A DNA stretch of 64,000 nucleotides from Pseudovibrio sp. Alg231-02 (GTDB lineage Bacteria; Pseudomonadota; Alphaproteobacteria; Rhizobiales; Stappiaceae). The notes beneath the pieces were generated by a model. That model was not told the origin of the DNA. It searched no databases and worked only from the letters and a program-made list of their open reading frames with translations. Below are positions 35,307 through 44,730 of the stretch, piece after piece; positions within the stretch are counted from its first letter, which is position 1, and each line of letters starts with the position of its first letter. The position numbers were made by a program, and so were the translations under genes. The stretch lies in contig NZ_FREX01000005.1 in assembly GCF_900143565.1 (NCBI RefSeq), positions 186,001 through 250,000 of the forward strand. The letters run 5' to 3'.

Positions 35307-36029
35307 ATGCAACCTTCTGGCAAGCAGCAAAAAACCAGAGTTCGCGAAGAAGCAATTTTGGAGAAGGCGCGAGAAATCGCCATTGCTGAAGGAGTTAGCG
35401 CCCTGAAAATGCCAGAACTTGCCAAGCTATCGCAAGTCTCCGTCGGCACGCTCTATCGCCACTTCGAAAGCAAGCAGGACGTCGTAGCCGCACTGGCATC
35501 CCAAGCCCTTGATATCCGCCATCAAAAACTAAAATTAGTAATCGATCAATTTCAAGAGCCTGAAATGCGATGCCTCGGCGTGATCATGTTGGACTTTCTT
35601 TTCAACATCGCCCATCCAGACGTGTTCCAAATAGAAATGCAATGTGCCTCACCTTCTTTCTGGCAGGAAACTCATAATATCAGGCGTCACAATCATCAGA
35701 TTGTAGCCTCAGATCTCTCTTCTTTTCTGGAAGGGCTCTGCTCAGAAATCTCTGGAACCACCACCGACCCCAAACACCTGACAACCGGTCTTTGGGCCTT
35801 CGTTTCAGGGATCTCGTTGGTTTGGTATGGCATGCCCCACGATCAGCCAGACAATCTGGAAGACGCCCTCGCCTTTCTCAGACCTCACCTCATGAATTTC
35901 ATCAAAGGATACGGGCTGCCGTCCTCTAACACCCAGCAAACTCTAAACCAGCTCGAACAGCATTTTCTCGCAACAAAATCCCAATGGCTATGGACTCTGA
36001 AAGGAACAACAACAAATGACGTTCATTAA
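35307..36029 (+). CDS. TetR family transcriptional regulator
   Basis: About 240 residues from ATG 35307; the frame is open further upstream (ATG 35253, TTG 35229) and no start has a clear ribosome site, but 35307 gives the usual TetR N-terminus. The helix-turn-helix reads MPELAKLSQVSVGTLYRHFESKQDVV. The ligand domain is unassigned. The stop codon lies inside the next gene, which starts 14 bases earlier, so regulator and periplasmic VOC protein are translationally coupled. Confidence 0.9.
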   Translation: MQPSGKQQKTRVREEAILEKAREIAIAEGVSALKMPELAKLSQVSVGTLYRHFESKQDVVAALASQALDIRHQKLKLVIDQFQEPEMRCLGVIMLDFLFNIAHPDVFQIEMQCASPSFWQETHNIRRHNHQIVASDLSSFLEGLCSEISGTTTDPKHLTTGLWAFVSGISLVWYGMPHDQPDNLEDALAFLRPHLMNFIKGYGLPSSNTQQTLNQLEQHFLATKSQWLWTLKGTTTNDVH

Positions 36030-36483
36030 GCAATGTATGATCGCCGTTCTGTCACTATTTGGCGCGCAGTTCGCAGCTCAGGCAGAACCAACTCAGCCGG
36101 CCATTTACATGGTCACCCTGCACACAGCAAACTTCCCTGAGATGAAAGCTTTCTTCAAAGACAAAATGAAGATGAAACTGATCTCAGAAAATGGAGAGTT
36201 CGCGGAGTTCAAATCCAACGGCCTCAGGCTGTCACTAGCCAGTCATGAATACCTCAGTTCCTTCCTGAACGCTGAAACACTCAATGGAATCCGCACGGGT
36301 TCAGGACTGGGCATCGGCTTCAAATATGAAACCACAGCGCAGGTTGATACCGCTTACGATGCCCTCTTAGCCAACGGCGTTAAAAGCGTTGCTGCACCTG
36401 CGCAGCAGCCTTGGGGCGAATACACCGCCTTCTTTGCAGACCCCGACGGGAACGTTCACGAGCTGGTTGCCGACACCAAATAA
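36016..36483 (+). CDS. Exported VOC (glyoxalase/bleomycin-resistance fold) protein
   Basis: A 155-residue protein with a Sec signal peptide (residues 1-23, ending AQAE) followed by one VOC domain: the strand-helix IYMVTLHTANFPEMKAFFKDKMKMKL, a middle strand pair, and the closing FFADPDGNVHELV with the conserved Glu. Most VOC enzymes are cytoplasmic; export to the periplasm is unusual. Metal ligands are only partly visible. Coupled to the TetR gene; probably regulated by it. Substrate unknown. Confidence 0.82.
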   Translation: MTFIKQCMIAVLSLFGAQFAAQAEPTQPAIYMVTLHTANFPEMKAFFKDKMKMKLISENGEFAEFKSNGLRLSLASHEYLSSFLNAETLNGIRTGSGLGIGFKYETTAQVDTAYDALLANGVKSVAAPAQQPWGEYTAFFADPDGNVHELVADTK

Positions 36484-36501
36484 AGCTAGCAATTCAGATA
36501 C

Positions 36502-36530
36502 AAAGGGGCCCAAACGGCCCCTTTTCTTTT
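36502..36530 (+). terminator. Intrinsic terminator after the tetR-VOC pair
   Basis: AAAGGGGCC pairs with GGCCCCTTT around CAAAC, followed by TCTTTT. Confidence 0.9.
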
Positions 36531-36744
36531 ACCTGCACTCAGCGTGATAAGTTAACACCACGACACAACCTCTAATTCAATAGCGTTTAAACTCCCCAAC
36601 AACCACTTCAGCTTGCATTACCTTAATAATAAAGCACTCAAGCACACGCGCAGTTTCGTTAAGAATACCCCTCTTAATCTCTGTGCGTCCACGAGGACTC
36701 AAAGCTACGAATGTGAACTTTTCCCGATCAAAGCAGGCTCAAAA

Positions 36745-37200
36745 ATGAAGAAAACAACTGCTACCATTGCTGGCCTTGGTGCACTGGCTCTTTTCATCTC
36801 ACCAGTCTTGGCCGACAATCACGACACAGGCCAACCCAAAGTCGAATTCTCTGACCTGTCTCTGGCCGATGGTTCACCAGATGACGGCACTTGCAAAACC
36901 CGTTATTCCAGCGGCTTTACTGCAACTCACAAAGACGACAAGGCCGACACAAGCCAGGATCAAGCAGCTTCCGAGGAAAACGATGGTGTTCTCATCGCAG
37001 AAACTGATGGCGTTATTGGCGAAGGTATCTTCACAATTTCCAACACCTACGAAATCGTCTTTGACGACAGCTCAGACGCCCCACCTGTCGAAGTGCAGAT
37101 GTTTGCTTCAGGTCTAGTCGGTGACAACCCGATTACAGGCGTATTCTCTGACGGAACCTGCCGCGGGCACATCACTGTGCAACACGAAGACAAATCCTGA
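36745..37200 (+). CDS. Secreted acidic protein of unknown function
   Basis: A 151-residue protein; the start at ATG 36745 gives a clean signal peptide (MKKTTATIAGLGALALFIS to about residue 22, VLA-DN). The mature chain is acidic with two Cys about 90 residues apart (DGTCKTR and DGTCRGH), probably joined as a disulfide, and looks mostly beta. No family recognised. Its own terminator follows. Two flanking intergenic regions indicate a single-gene unit. Confidence 0.72.
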   Translation: MKKTTATIAGLGALALFISPVLADNHDTGQPKVEFSDLSLADGSPDDGTCKTRYSSGFTATHKDDKADTSQDQAASEENDGVLIAETDGVIGEGIFTISNTYEIVFDDSSDAPPVEVQMFASGLVGDNPITGVFSDGTCRGHITVQHEDKS

Positions 37201-37264
37201 CGTAGCATCTGACCACGTCCTCAAAGCCAAGCAAAAGCTTTGACCAAACAGAAAGCAAATACGG

Positions 37265-37297
37265 AGCTACGCCATTCATAAGTGGCGTGGCTTTTTT
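37265..37297 (+). terminator. Intrinsic terminator after the secreted acidic protein gene
   Basis: AGCTACGCCA and TGGCGTGGCT pair with one G-T, eight-base loop, followed by TTTTT. Confidence 0.85.
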
Positions 37298-37449
37298 ACA
37301 TGATATCTTTACTACACGCTCCTCTTGCCCAACGGATACTGCTCCAAAAACCTAGGCTTTCTGCCAAATGATTGCGCTGTCAAACATTCGCCAAAGTTTC
37401 GATTATACATAGCAGGTTCGCGCCTTCTAACCCATGAACGAAGACTGTC

Positions 37450-38310
37450 ATGTTCCTGCGCAACTCAATAATTGGAGTAACAAGTTTACTCCTCATATCT
37501 TTCCTGGGAATTATACATCCAATCGGTGACAGCTTGTCTGTTCTCCGGCTGCCTCTGGCCGTCTTGCTTGCAATTCTCACACTGTTTTCCTACCGCCAGC
37601 CCAAGTTGATGATCATCGGCTTTCTAGTCGCATCAATCAGCAGCGGAACAGTATTGTGGGCCGATCAGGGAGTGCGCGTTCCAGAGAATTATGATCTCGC
37701 GGTCTATCAAAAGAACCTGAGTTTCCGCGCCGGAGATCGCATGGATGTCCTGAATGACATCCTCATGCTACAGCCAGAGGTGATCACGCTTCAGGAAGTG
37801 CACAAAAGGCATCTTCCCCTCATCAACTCACTCAAAAAGCAGTATCCCTACCACATCGTTTGTCCGTTTACCGCCGTCGGTGCAGTCGCTGTGCTCTCAC
37901 GCCTCCCCCTTGCTTCTGATGCTTATCGCTGTGAGATCGGCCTCGGCATAGCAGCACTGCACATCCAAAGCTCAGAGGGACCGCTCTGGGTGGTGTCTAT
38001 CCATCAGCACTGGCCATGGCCGTTTCCTCAAGAGACACAAGCTGGGAAAATCATCTCGATCTTATCAGAGCTGGATGGACTGAAGATGATTGCTGGCGAT
38101 TTTAACATGGTCCCGTGGTCGCACAATCTGGATGAATATACCGACGCCACAGACACTCAACTGGCCGGCCCATTTGAAGCAAGCTTCCTCTTCAAAGGCA
38201 CCTATGCCATGCGCATTGACCACGTCCTCGCACCAAAGGGCGGAAAGACCTTTCTCCGCCCTTACTACGGCTCCGACCACCACGGTTTGTTTGCCCGCGT
38301 GGACCTGTAA
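37450..38310 (+). CDS. Endonuclease/exonuclease/phosphatase (EEP) family protein with membrane anchor
   Basis: A 286-residue protein. Residues 1-75 hold two or three hydrophobic helices; the rest is an EEP domain facing the periplasm. Catalytic signatures: the metal-binding Glu in TLQEVH, His in IHQHWPW, AGDFNMVPWS (Asp-Asn pair), RIDHVL and GSDHHGL with the final Asp-His. This layout matches the membrane-bound DUF/EEP proteins related to YafD. The substrate may be a nucleic acid or phospho-lipid; not determined. The stop lies six bases from the convergent methyltransferase stop. Confidence 0.88.
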   Translation: MFLRNSIIGVTSLLLISFLGIIHPIGDSLSVLRLPLAVLLAILTLFSYRQPKLMIIGFLVASISSGTVLWADQGVRVPENYDLAVYQKNLSFRAGDRMDVLNDILMLQPEVITLQEVHKRHLPLINSLKKQYPYHIVCPFTAVGAVAVLSRLPLASDAYRCEIGLGIAALHIQSSEGPLWVVSIHQHWPWPFPQETQAGKIISILSELDGLKMIAGDFNMVPWSHNLDEYTDATDTQLAGPFEASFLFKGTYAMRIDHVLAPKGGKTFLRPYYGSDHHGLFARVDL

Positions 38311-38316
38311 GCGGTC

Positions 38317-38940
38317 TTACACCTTACGTGCGACTATGAAACGCCCCATGGGAGACGCCGGATAATTGCCAGTCTCAACAATCTTGAAGCCTGCCTGCTC
38401 AATCTGACGTCCCAATTCCACCTGCTTGAAGTAGGTCACATAGGGCGCATACCCAACAAGGCGCATCACATTGATCAGCCAGCGCCAGTAAAACGCGGAA
38501 TCACCCAAACATGGCGTCTTGGAAATGAGCAATCCACCCGGCTTCACAAGTCGCTGTACCTGATTGATTGCATCAGCCGGACCTTTGATCAGATGAATCA
38601 CGTTATACGCCATCACCACATCATAGGTCTTGCCATCAAGCACTGATCCACCTGCGGGAGCATGCACAAAACTCACATTCTCAACGCCGTCGTCCCACGC
38701 CTTTTCACGCCCAAACTCAATCATCTTGCCGGAAATATCGCTAGCGGTCATGTGCTTGACATGCTTGGCCAAAAGCATCGCCGTCGCCCCACTGCCACAG
38801 CCCAGCTCCAACACCTCTTGCTCCGGTGTGAGATAAGAACGGACACGGTCCATTGCCTTCTCATAGGAAGCAACGTCTTTCATTGATCGCGCCACATAAC
38901 TCGGCGCATGCTTGTCCCAAAATCCTGCGGAATTCTGCAT
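38317..38940 (-). CDS. Class I SAM-dependent methyltransferase
   Basis: A 207-residue cytoplasmic methyltransferase starting at ATG 38940 behind GGAGGG. Motif I is VLELGCGSGATAM (residues 44-56), followed by ASDISGKMIEFG and the post-motif YDVVMAYNVIHLI. The frame continues 339 bases upstream but that part overlaps the divergent LysR gene and is not used. Divergent from lysR with only 85 bases between start codons, so it is the likely target of that regulator. Substrate unknown, possibly a small lipid-like or quinone-like acceptor. Confidence 0.88.
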   Translation of the reverse strand: MQNSAGFWDKHAPSYVARSMKDVASYEKAMDRVRSYLTPEQEVLELGCGSGATAMLLAKHVKHMTASDISGKMIEFGREKAWDDGVENVSFVHAPAGGSVLDGKTYDVVMAYNVIHLIKGPADAINQVQRLVKPGGLLISKTPCLGDSAFYWRWLINVMRLVGYAPYVTYFKQVELGRQIEQAGFKIVETGNYPASPMGRFIVARKV

Positions 38941-38969
38941 CGGAAACCCTCCATTTCCTGCAGTGTATC

Positions 38970-39028
38970 CATGCATATTATCAAAACAAATTGCCAAAAT
39001 TCGCAGTTGAGGTATACAAATATGCATG
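38970..39028. promoter_or_regulatory. Widely spaced inverted repeat between methyltransferase and lysR
   Basis: CATGCATAT (38970-38978) and ATATGCATG (39020-39028) are perfect complements 41 bases apart in the 85-base divergent gap; the right arm overlaps the lysR start codon. The two half-sites may bind the LysR tetramer and serve both promoters. Confidence 0.45.
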
Positions 39029-39928
39029 AATTGGCAGAGCGTCTCATTCGACTGGAACCAGGCCCGCGCTTTCCTTGTCACAGCGGAGGAAGGCTCCCTT
39101 TCGGCTGCAGCAAGAGCCCTCGGCCTCACCCAACCCACACTGGGCAGGCAGGTCTCCGCGCTGGAAGAAGCGCTCGGCGTGACATTGTTCGAGCGTGTTG
39201 GCCGCTCACTCTCCCTCACGCAGGCCGGTTTTGAGCTGCTGGAGCATGTGAAATCCATGGGAGAGGCAGCCAACCGCATCTCATTGACAGCCTCCGGTCA
39301 GTCTCAGGAGATCGACGGAACCGTCTGCATCAGCGCAAGCGACACCGCCTCAGCCTTCATCCTCACACCCATTTTGAAGCAATTGCGCGAGATCGCACCC
39401 GGCATTCACGTGGAAATCATCGCCACCAACACCGTCAGTGATTTGCAGCAGCGTGAAGCAGATATCGCCATCCGCCATATCCGCCCGGAACAACCAGACC
39501 TGACCGCAAGACTTGTGAGGGAAACCACCGCACACTTCTATGCCAGCAAAACCTATCTGAACCGCAAGGGCCGCCCACAATCGGCCAATGACATGGCAAA
39601 CCACGACTTCATCGCCTTCGACAGGCCAGACAAGTTCCTCAAGTACTTCACCGAGTCTGGCTTGCCACTCAAAGAAAGCAACTTCAAACTAACAACCGCA
39701 AGCGGGCTGGTGGGGTGGCAACTGGTCCGAAATGATCTTGGCATCATCGTCATGATTCAAGAGATCGCGGAAATGTTCCCGGAAATGGAACAGGTGCTGC
39801 CAAGCTTTGAGCCATTCGTCGTGCCCTTCTGGCTGGCAACCCACCGCGAACTGCACACCTCAAAGCGCATCCGCCTGGTCTTCGACCTTCTGGCGGACAC
39901 GCTCTCAAGCAAACACTTACTAGGCTGA
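39026..39928 (+). CDS. LysR family transcriptional regulator
   Basis: A 300-residue regulator: DNA-binding region FLVTAEEGSLSAAARALGLTQPTLGRQVSALEEALG, then the effector domain. Divergent from the methyltransferase gene and converging with the SHMT-like gene, whose stop overlaps its last nine bases. The methyltransferase is the most likely target. Confidence 0.93.
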   Translation: MNWQSVSFDWNQARAFLVTAEEGSLSAAARALGLTQPTLGRQVSALEEALGVTLFERVGRSLSLTQAGFELLEHVKSMGEAANRISLTASGQSQEIDGTVCISASDTASAFILTPILKQLREIAPGIHVEIIATNTVSDLQQREADIAIRHIRPEQPDLTARLVRETTAHFYASKTYLNRKGRPQSANDMANHDFIAFDRPDKFLKYFTESGLPLKESNFKLTTASGLVGWQLVRNDLGIIVMIQEIAEMFPEMEQVLPSFEPFVVPFWLATHRELHTSKRIRLVFDLLADTLSSKHLLG

Positions 39929-41257
39929 TACAGGCTCTCCAGCCATCACATAATGCAGTTTCTTGAACTGCCGCCGCCAAGCAGAAACCTCAGGCAGATA
40001 CTGCTCAGGTAGATCAGAGCGCAGCGCTGCTGCAATCAACCGCGCCATCTCACCTGCATGTTCCACACCAACACCCCAGCGCACCAGTTCAGGCGTTCCA
40101 ATACGCAGCCCGTTCATATCGCCTTCCACCTCCGCAATCGGCAAGCCGATACCACAGGCAAGGAAACCAGCCTTACGGAGTTTCTTGGAAGCCGCCTGCC
40201 CACCACCGAAGGAAGCCGCCTCAACAGCAAACTGATGTGACTGCGTAAAGCCCTGCGCCTTGGCAAACACAGGAATGCCCTGCGCATCAAGCGCCTGTGC
40301 CAGTGCTTTTGAAAGGGCAATCATCTCAGCAGCATACGCTTGCCCATAGTCCCGCCAATCCAGCATGGTCACCGCCAGCGCAGCAGACTTCGCCGCATCA
40401 AAGTTGGCAGTCATACCGGGAAACGCGATGGCATCCATCCGCTCAATTAACTCAGCATCATTGGAGACAATCAGACCGCCCGCAGGCCCGCCAAGGCTCT
40501 TGTAGGTGCTCATGGTCATAAAATGAGCACCCTCTTCCAACGGATTCGCCCAGGCTCTGCCAGCAATGATCCCGCATTGATGCGCCGCATCAAACATCAC
40601 CTTCGCACCCACCTCATCGGCGATCTCACGAATAGCGCGCACAGGATGCTCAAACAAGTTGAGGCTGGACCCGACTGTGATCAACTTCGGTTTTTCCGCT
40701 TTAGCAAGCTCACGAAGCCCCTCCACATCAATGGTATAACCATCCGCATTCACCGGAGCAGGCACAGTGCGCAAACCATAAAGCCCGGCACAGCCTGCAA
40801 TGTGGTGGGTCACATGCCCACCAATGGAAGCTGGCGGCGCGATGATCGTATCACCCGGCTGACAGGTCGCCATAAACCCATAAAGATTAGCGATGGCTCC
40901 GGACGGCACACGGATCTCCGCATACTGCGCATCAAACACTTCCGCGCTCAACTCAGCCGCAATTACCTCAATCTCTTCAATAGCTTCCAACCCCATCTCG
41001 TATTTATCACCGGGGTAGCCAAGAGATGGACGAGAACCAATGCCAGAGGCCCAAAACGCCTCAGCCCTTGGGTTCATCACATTCGTTGCCGGGTTCAGAT
41101 TGAAGCACTGCTCCTCATGAATTTCCCTGTTCTGAGATGCCAACGCATCCAACTGACCCAAAAGAACCGCAGAACTCTGAGCCTGCGTCCGCTGCGCAAC
41201 CTCCTGCACCAGTGCTTCACAATGAGCCGGAACCCAATTTCGTTTCGCTAAAACCAT
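39920..41257 (-). CDS. Serine hydroxymethyltransferase-like PLP enzyme (GlyA paralogue)
   Basis: A 445-residue fold-type I PLP enzyme of the SHMT family starting at ATG 41257 behind GGGAGG; the upstream open frame is not needed. Seen are YPGDKYE (for the usual YxGxxY), SGAIANLYGF (for SGxxAN), and the PLP lysine in STYKSLGGPAGG, where canonical SHMT has STHKTLRGPRGG. The changes at these sites and the chromosomal setting suggest a specialised enzyme, such as one for alpha-methylserine or another beta-hydroxy amino acid, rather than the housekeeping GlyA. Divergent from a GcvA-type LysR gene 98 bases away. Confidence 0.85.
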   Translation of the reverse strand: MVLAKRNWVPAHCEALVQEVAQRTQAQSSAVLLGQLDALASQNREIHEEQCFNLNPATNVMNPRAEAFWASGIGSRPSLGYPGDKYEMGLEAIEEIEVIAAELSAEVFDAQYAEIRVPSGAIANLYGFMATCQPGDTIIAPPASIGGHVTHHIAGCAGLYGLRTVPAPVNADGYTIDVEGLRELAKAEKPKLITVGSSLNLFEHPVRAIREIADEVGAKVMFDAAHQCGIIAGRAWANPLEEGAHFMTMSTYKSLGGPAGGLIVSNDAELIERMDAIAFPGMTANFDAAKSAALAVTMLDWRDYGQAYAAEMIALSKALAQALDAQGIPVFAKAQGFTQSHQFAVEAASFGGGQAASKKLRKAGFLACGIGLPIAEVEGDMNGLRIGTPELVRWGVGVEHAGEMARLIAAALRSDLPEQYLPEVSAWRRQFKKLHYVMAGEPVSA

Positions 41258-41355
41258 CACAACCTCCCAATTGTTGAAAGGAGTGTGCGGACAGAAGGCT
41301 TGAGAGCGCAAACCAGAATATGTAATTATTGGCCTAGAAAAACTAAGGCTAATCC

Positions 41356-42234
41356 ATGTCAGTCTCTCCCTCCCGCCCCAAAGGGCCACCTCTCAACGCC
41401 CTTCGTGCATTCGAAGCTGCCGCCCGCCTTGGTGGCTTTGCCAATGCAGCAGAAGAACTGAGCGTCACCGCAGGCGCTGTCTCCCAGCACATCAAGGCAT
41501 TGGAGGAATGGGTCGGCGCGGACCTGTTCGAGCGCCGCTCTCAAGGCGTCCACCTGACAGAGCTGGGACAGGACATCGCCCCGCACTTCTCTAAGGCCTT
41601 CGATGAACTGGGCAACGCCGTCCGGCAATTACGAGCCAAAACCAGCCGCAAAACCATTCACATTGCCGCCCTGCCAAGCGTCGCCCAACTCTGGCTCTCT
41701 CCGCGTCTACCGAAGATCAGAGCAGCCCTGCCAGATACCAACATCTCTGTCATCGCACTGGAAACACCGCCCAATCTGGACCGCGAGATCTACGATCTCT
41801 CCATCTTCATCGGCAAACCCAAAAGCACAGCTCAAGAGCGCATCATCGCAGAGGATCTCATCACCCCGGTCTGCTCACCAGCAACAGCAAAAGGCCTGAA
41901 AAAACCGCAGGACCTTGAGACAGAAACCTTCCTCCACGATGTGATCTGGGCAGACGACTGGCAGGTCTGGGCCAACACAAACGCACCAACTCTGAATAGC
42001 TTGAGCGACGGCCCAAACTATTCCCTCTATGCCATAGCAATGGAAGAAGCGAAAAACGGTGCAGGCATCCTCATGGGTCACAAAGCCCTCGTCGAACCGT
42101 CTCTGAAGAAAGGTGACCTCCAAGCCCCTTTCATCCAGTGGCAAACAACCGGAAAATCCCTCATCCTGGAATGCGCCAGCCTACCAACCCCATCAAAAGA
42201 GATCACACAGATCATCTCACTCCTGCTGGCATAG
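41356..42234 (+). CDS. LysR family regulator, GcvA type
   Basis: A 292-residue regulator with the GcvA-group start PLNALRAFEAAARLGGFANAAEELSVTAGAVSQHIKALEEWVG. GcvA controls glycine cleavage in E. coli; here the divergent neighbour is a serine hydroxymethyltransferase-like gene, which fits control of serine/glycine-type metabolism. Its start follows the divergent 98-base promoter region. Confidence 0.93.
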   Translation: MSVSPSRPKGPPLNALRAFEAAARLGGFANAAEELSVTAGAVSQHIKALEEWVGADLFERRSQGVHLTELGQDIAPHFSKAFDELGNAVRQLRAKTSRKTIHIAALPSVAQLWLSPRLPKIRAALPDTNISVIALETPPNLDREIYDLSIFIGKPKSTAQERIIAEDLITPVCSPATAKGLKKPQDLETETFLHDVIWADDWQVWANTNAPTLNSLSDGPNYSLYAIAMEEAKNGAGILMGHKALVEPSLKKGDLQAPFIQWQTTGKSLILECASLPTPSKEITQIISLLLA

Positions 42235-42504
42235 CCTTTGAGCAGACACCGCTCGTTCCCATTACGTGACTATCCACAGAGCGCCTTTCCGCACTGAAAG
42301 GTCAGGGACAGGTCAAACTACGCAAAACCCTATGTGTTCCCTGCAAAAATGATCGGGCTGTGGTCACGGCTTCGATCAGGATCACAACACGACTACATCA
42401 CATAGGAGAGCTTGCGTATTTACCCTCTCTACAACCACTTGACCCGCCCTCACCAATGGTAATAAGTCCTGATGGTCTAAACTCGGCAACCGAAGATAGC
42501 TCTG

Positions 42505-44730
42505 ATGAACGCACCCTCAGCCTCTGCAGCCCAAACCGTCAAACTCGACATCACCGGAATGACATGTGCAGGTTGCGCATCTCGCTTGGAAAAGACTCTC
42601 CAGGCAACCGAAGGTGTGGTCAAAGCCACGGTCAATTTCGCACTTGAAATGGCAGAGGTGGAACACCTGCCTCAGGTCGCCGCAAATGATCTGGTGGACG
42701 TGGTCTCGACAGCTGGTTTTGAGGCCAGGGAGCGCCGGGACGAGGCAGAGGCAGCAAAGAAGGCTTTTGAAGAGCGCGAAGCACATAGCGACGCAGAAGA
42801 ACGCAAAACCTTTCAACTTTTCACGCTATCAACGCTCCTTGCGATTCCATTAGTCATTCCAATGGTTTTGATGGCGTTTGGTGTGCAATTCGAGCTCTCT
42901 GGCGTACTGCAGTTTGCATTAGCAACGCCAATCCAACTTTTCGTCGGTGCGCGATTCTACAAAGGTGCGTTTACAGCGCTGCGTCATGGCGGCGCCAACA
43001 TGGATGTCCTCGTCTCGCTCGGCACATCCGCCGCTTATCTGTACAGCGTTTATAACGTCTTCTTCGCCACACAGGCGCAGGCAACAGACCTCTATTTTGA
43101 AGCATCTGCTGTCATCCTCACCCTCATTCTGATGGGTAAGTATCTGGAAATACGGGCGAAACGCTCCACCTCAGCTGCTGTTCGCTCTTTGATCGCCCTG
43201 CGACCAACCACGGCCAACAAGATCGTCGGCGACAAGATTATCCCCGTCGGCATCTCAGACCTGCGCCTCGGTGATTACATTGTTATCAAACCGGGCGAGT
43301 GCGTTCCAACCGATGGCTTGATTGAAGAGGGTGAAAGCGAGCTGGATGAATCTATGCTCACCGGTGAGAACCTGCCCGTGCACAAAAACAAGGGTGATCA
43401 GGTAACCGGTGGAACAATCAACGGAGCGGGTGCAATTTTTGTCCGCACCACCGCCCTTGGTGAATCAACACGCTTAGCTCAGATTATCCGCCTTGTTGAA
43501 GGCGCACAGGCCTCCAAAGCACCGCTACAAAAATTAGTCGACAAAGTCGCAGCTATTTTTGTTCCCGTTATTGTACTGATCGCCCTCGCAACCTTCGCTG
43601 GCTGGATGCTTTACTCCGGCGATGTCACAACAGCCGTCAGCGCATCCGTCGCCGTCCTCGTCATCGCCTGCCCTTGCGCACTGGGACTTGCTACCCCGAC
43701 AGCACTTGTCGCAGGCACCGGCGCAGCTGCGAAGGCTGGCATACTTATCCGCGATATCGAAGCGCTGGAACGCGCCCACAAAGTCGATACAATCCTCTTT
43801 GATAAAACCGGCACGCTGACCGTCGGCAAGCCAGTTCTGACAGATGCTCAGGCGTTTGACCGCAATGACGACCGCCTGCTGACAATCGCAGCCAGCATCC
43901 AACTGGGCAGCGAACACCCACTCGCCAGCGCACTTATCCGCGCAGCAGAAGAGCGCAACCTCAAGCTCACCCGCCCACGCTCCATCAAGGCTATCCCCGG
44001 CAAGGGCCTGATTGCAGAGCTCACTGGACAGCAGGTCTCCATCGGCAACGCAGCCCTGATGAAAGACCTGAATGTCGCCCCATCCATGATGGGCGATGGC
44101 CTTGTAAAGACTTATGAATCCTCAGGTAAAACCGCAGTCACAGTCGCCCTTGGTGATCGTGCAATCGGTGTTCTAGCCTTTGTTGATCAGGCACGGGACT
44201 CCGCCCGTGAAGCTGTAGAATCCCTTAAGAAACAAGGCATTCGCACAGTAATGATCACCGGCGACACCGAACTTGCCGCCAAAAACATCGCAGATCAGGT
44301 CGGCGTTGACGAATTCCAGGCACGTGTTCAACCAGAGGGCAAGAACGAAGTCGTAAATGACTTGAAAGAACAAGGCTATAGAGTTGCAATGGTCGGCGAC
44401 GGCATCAACGATGCCCCTGCTCTGGCAGCTGCTGACCTCGGCATCGCAATGGGCTCCGGTGCTGATGTTGCATTGGAAACCGCTGGCGTCACACTCATGC
44501 GTTCTGAGCCAAAGATGATCCCCGCAGCACTGGACATCTCCAAGGCAACCCTCAGAAAAATCAGACAAAACCTGTTCTGGGCCTTCATCTACAACATCAT
44601 CGGCATTCCGCTGGCAGCGCTGGGATTGCTCTCCCCTGTCATCGCAGGAGCCGCCATGGCCATGAGTTCCGTCTCCGTGGTTACCAACGCCATGTTGCTG
44701 CGGCGCTGGAAACCGAAGAACATGAACTGA
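42505..44730 (+). CDS. copA: Copper-transporting P1B-type ATPase (CopA-like)
   Basis: A 741-residue membrane pump exporting Cu(I). One heavy-metal domain at residues about 10-75 carries GMTCAGCASR; eight hydrophobic segments follow. The membrane metal site is CPC (ACPCALGLATP), the actuator has TGEN, phosphorylation site DKTGTLT, the nucleotide domain SEHPLA, and the hinge GDGINDAPAL. The C-terminal YN...MSS signature (FIYNIIGIPLA, MAMSSVSVV) is specific for copper. No CueR-type regulator or copper chaperone gene is next to it. Ends with a strong terminator. Confidence 0.94.
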   Translation: MNAPSASAAQTVKLDITGMTCAGCASRLEKTLQATEGVVKATVNFALEMAEVEHLPQVAANDLVDVVSTAGFEARERRDEAEAAKKAFEEREAHSDAEERKTFQLFTLSTLLAIPLVIPMVLMAFGVQFELSGVLQFALATPIQLFVGARFYKGAFTALRHGGANMDVLVSLGTSAAYLYSVYNVFFATQAQATDLYFEASAVILTLILMGKYLEIRAKRSTSAAVRSLIALRPTTANKIVGDKIIPVGISDLRLGDYIVIKPGECVPTDGLIEEGESELDESMLTGENLPVHKNKGDQVTGGTINGAGAIFVRTTALGESTRLAQIIRLVEGAQASKAPLQKLVDKVAAIFVPVIVLIALATFAGWMLYSGDVTTAVSASVAVLVIACPCALGLATPTALVAGTGAAAKAGILIRDIEALERAHKVDTILFDKTGTLTVGKPVLTDAQAFDRNDDRLLTIAASIQLGSEHPLASALIRAAEERNLKLTRPRSIKAIPGKGLIAELTGQQVSIGNAALMKDLNVAPSMMGDGLVKTYESSGKTAVTVALGDRAIGVLAFVDQARDSAREAVESLKKQGIRTVMITGDTELAAKNIADQVGVDEFQARVQPEGKNEVVNDLKEQGYRVAMVGDGINDAPALAAADLGIAMGSGADVALETAGVTLMRSEPKMIPAALDISKATLRKIRQNLFWAFIYNIIGIPLAALGLLSPVIAGAAMAMSSVSVVTNAMLLRRWKPKNMN

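Noticed and set aside
38941-39279. N-terminal extension of the methyltransferase frame
   Set aside because: The extra sequence overlaps the oppositely oriented LysR gene and lies before the strong GGAGGG site at the accepted start.
42438-42470. Possible CueR-type promoter upstream of copA
   Set aside because: TTGACC is present but the spacing and dyad of a true CueR site are not seen.
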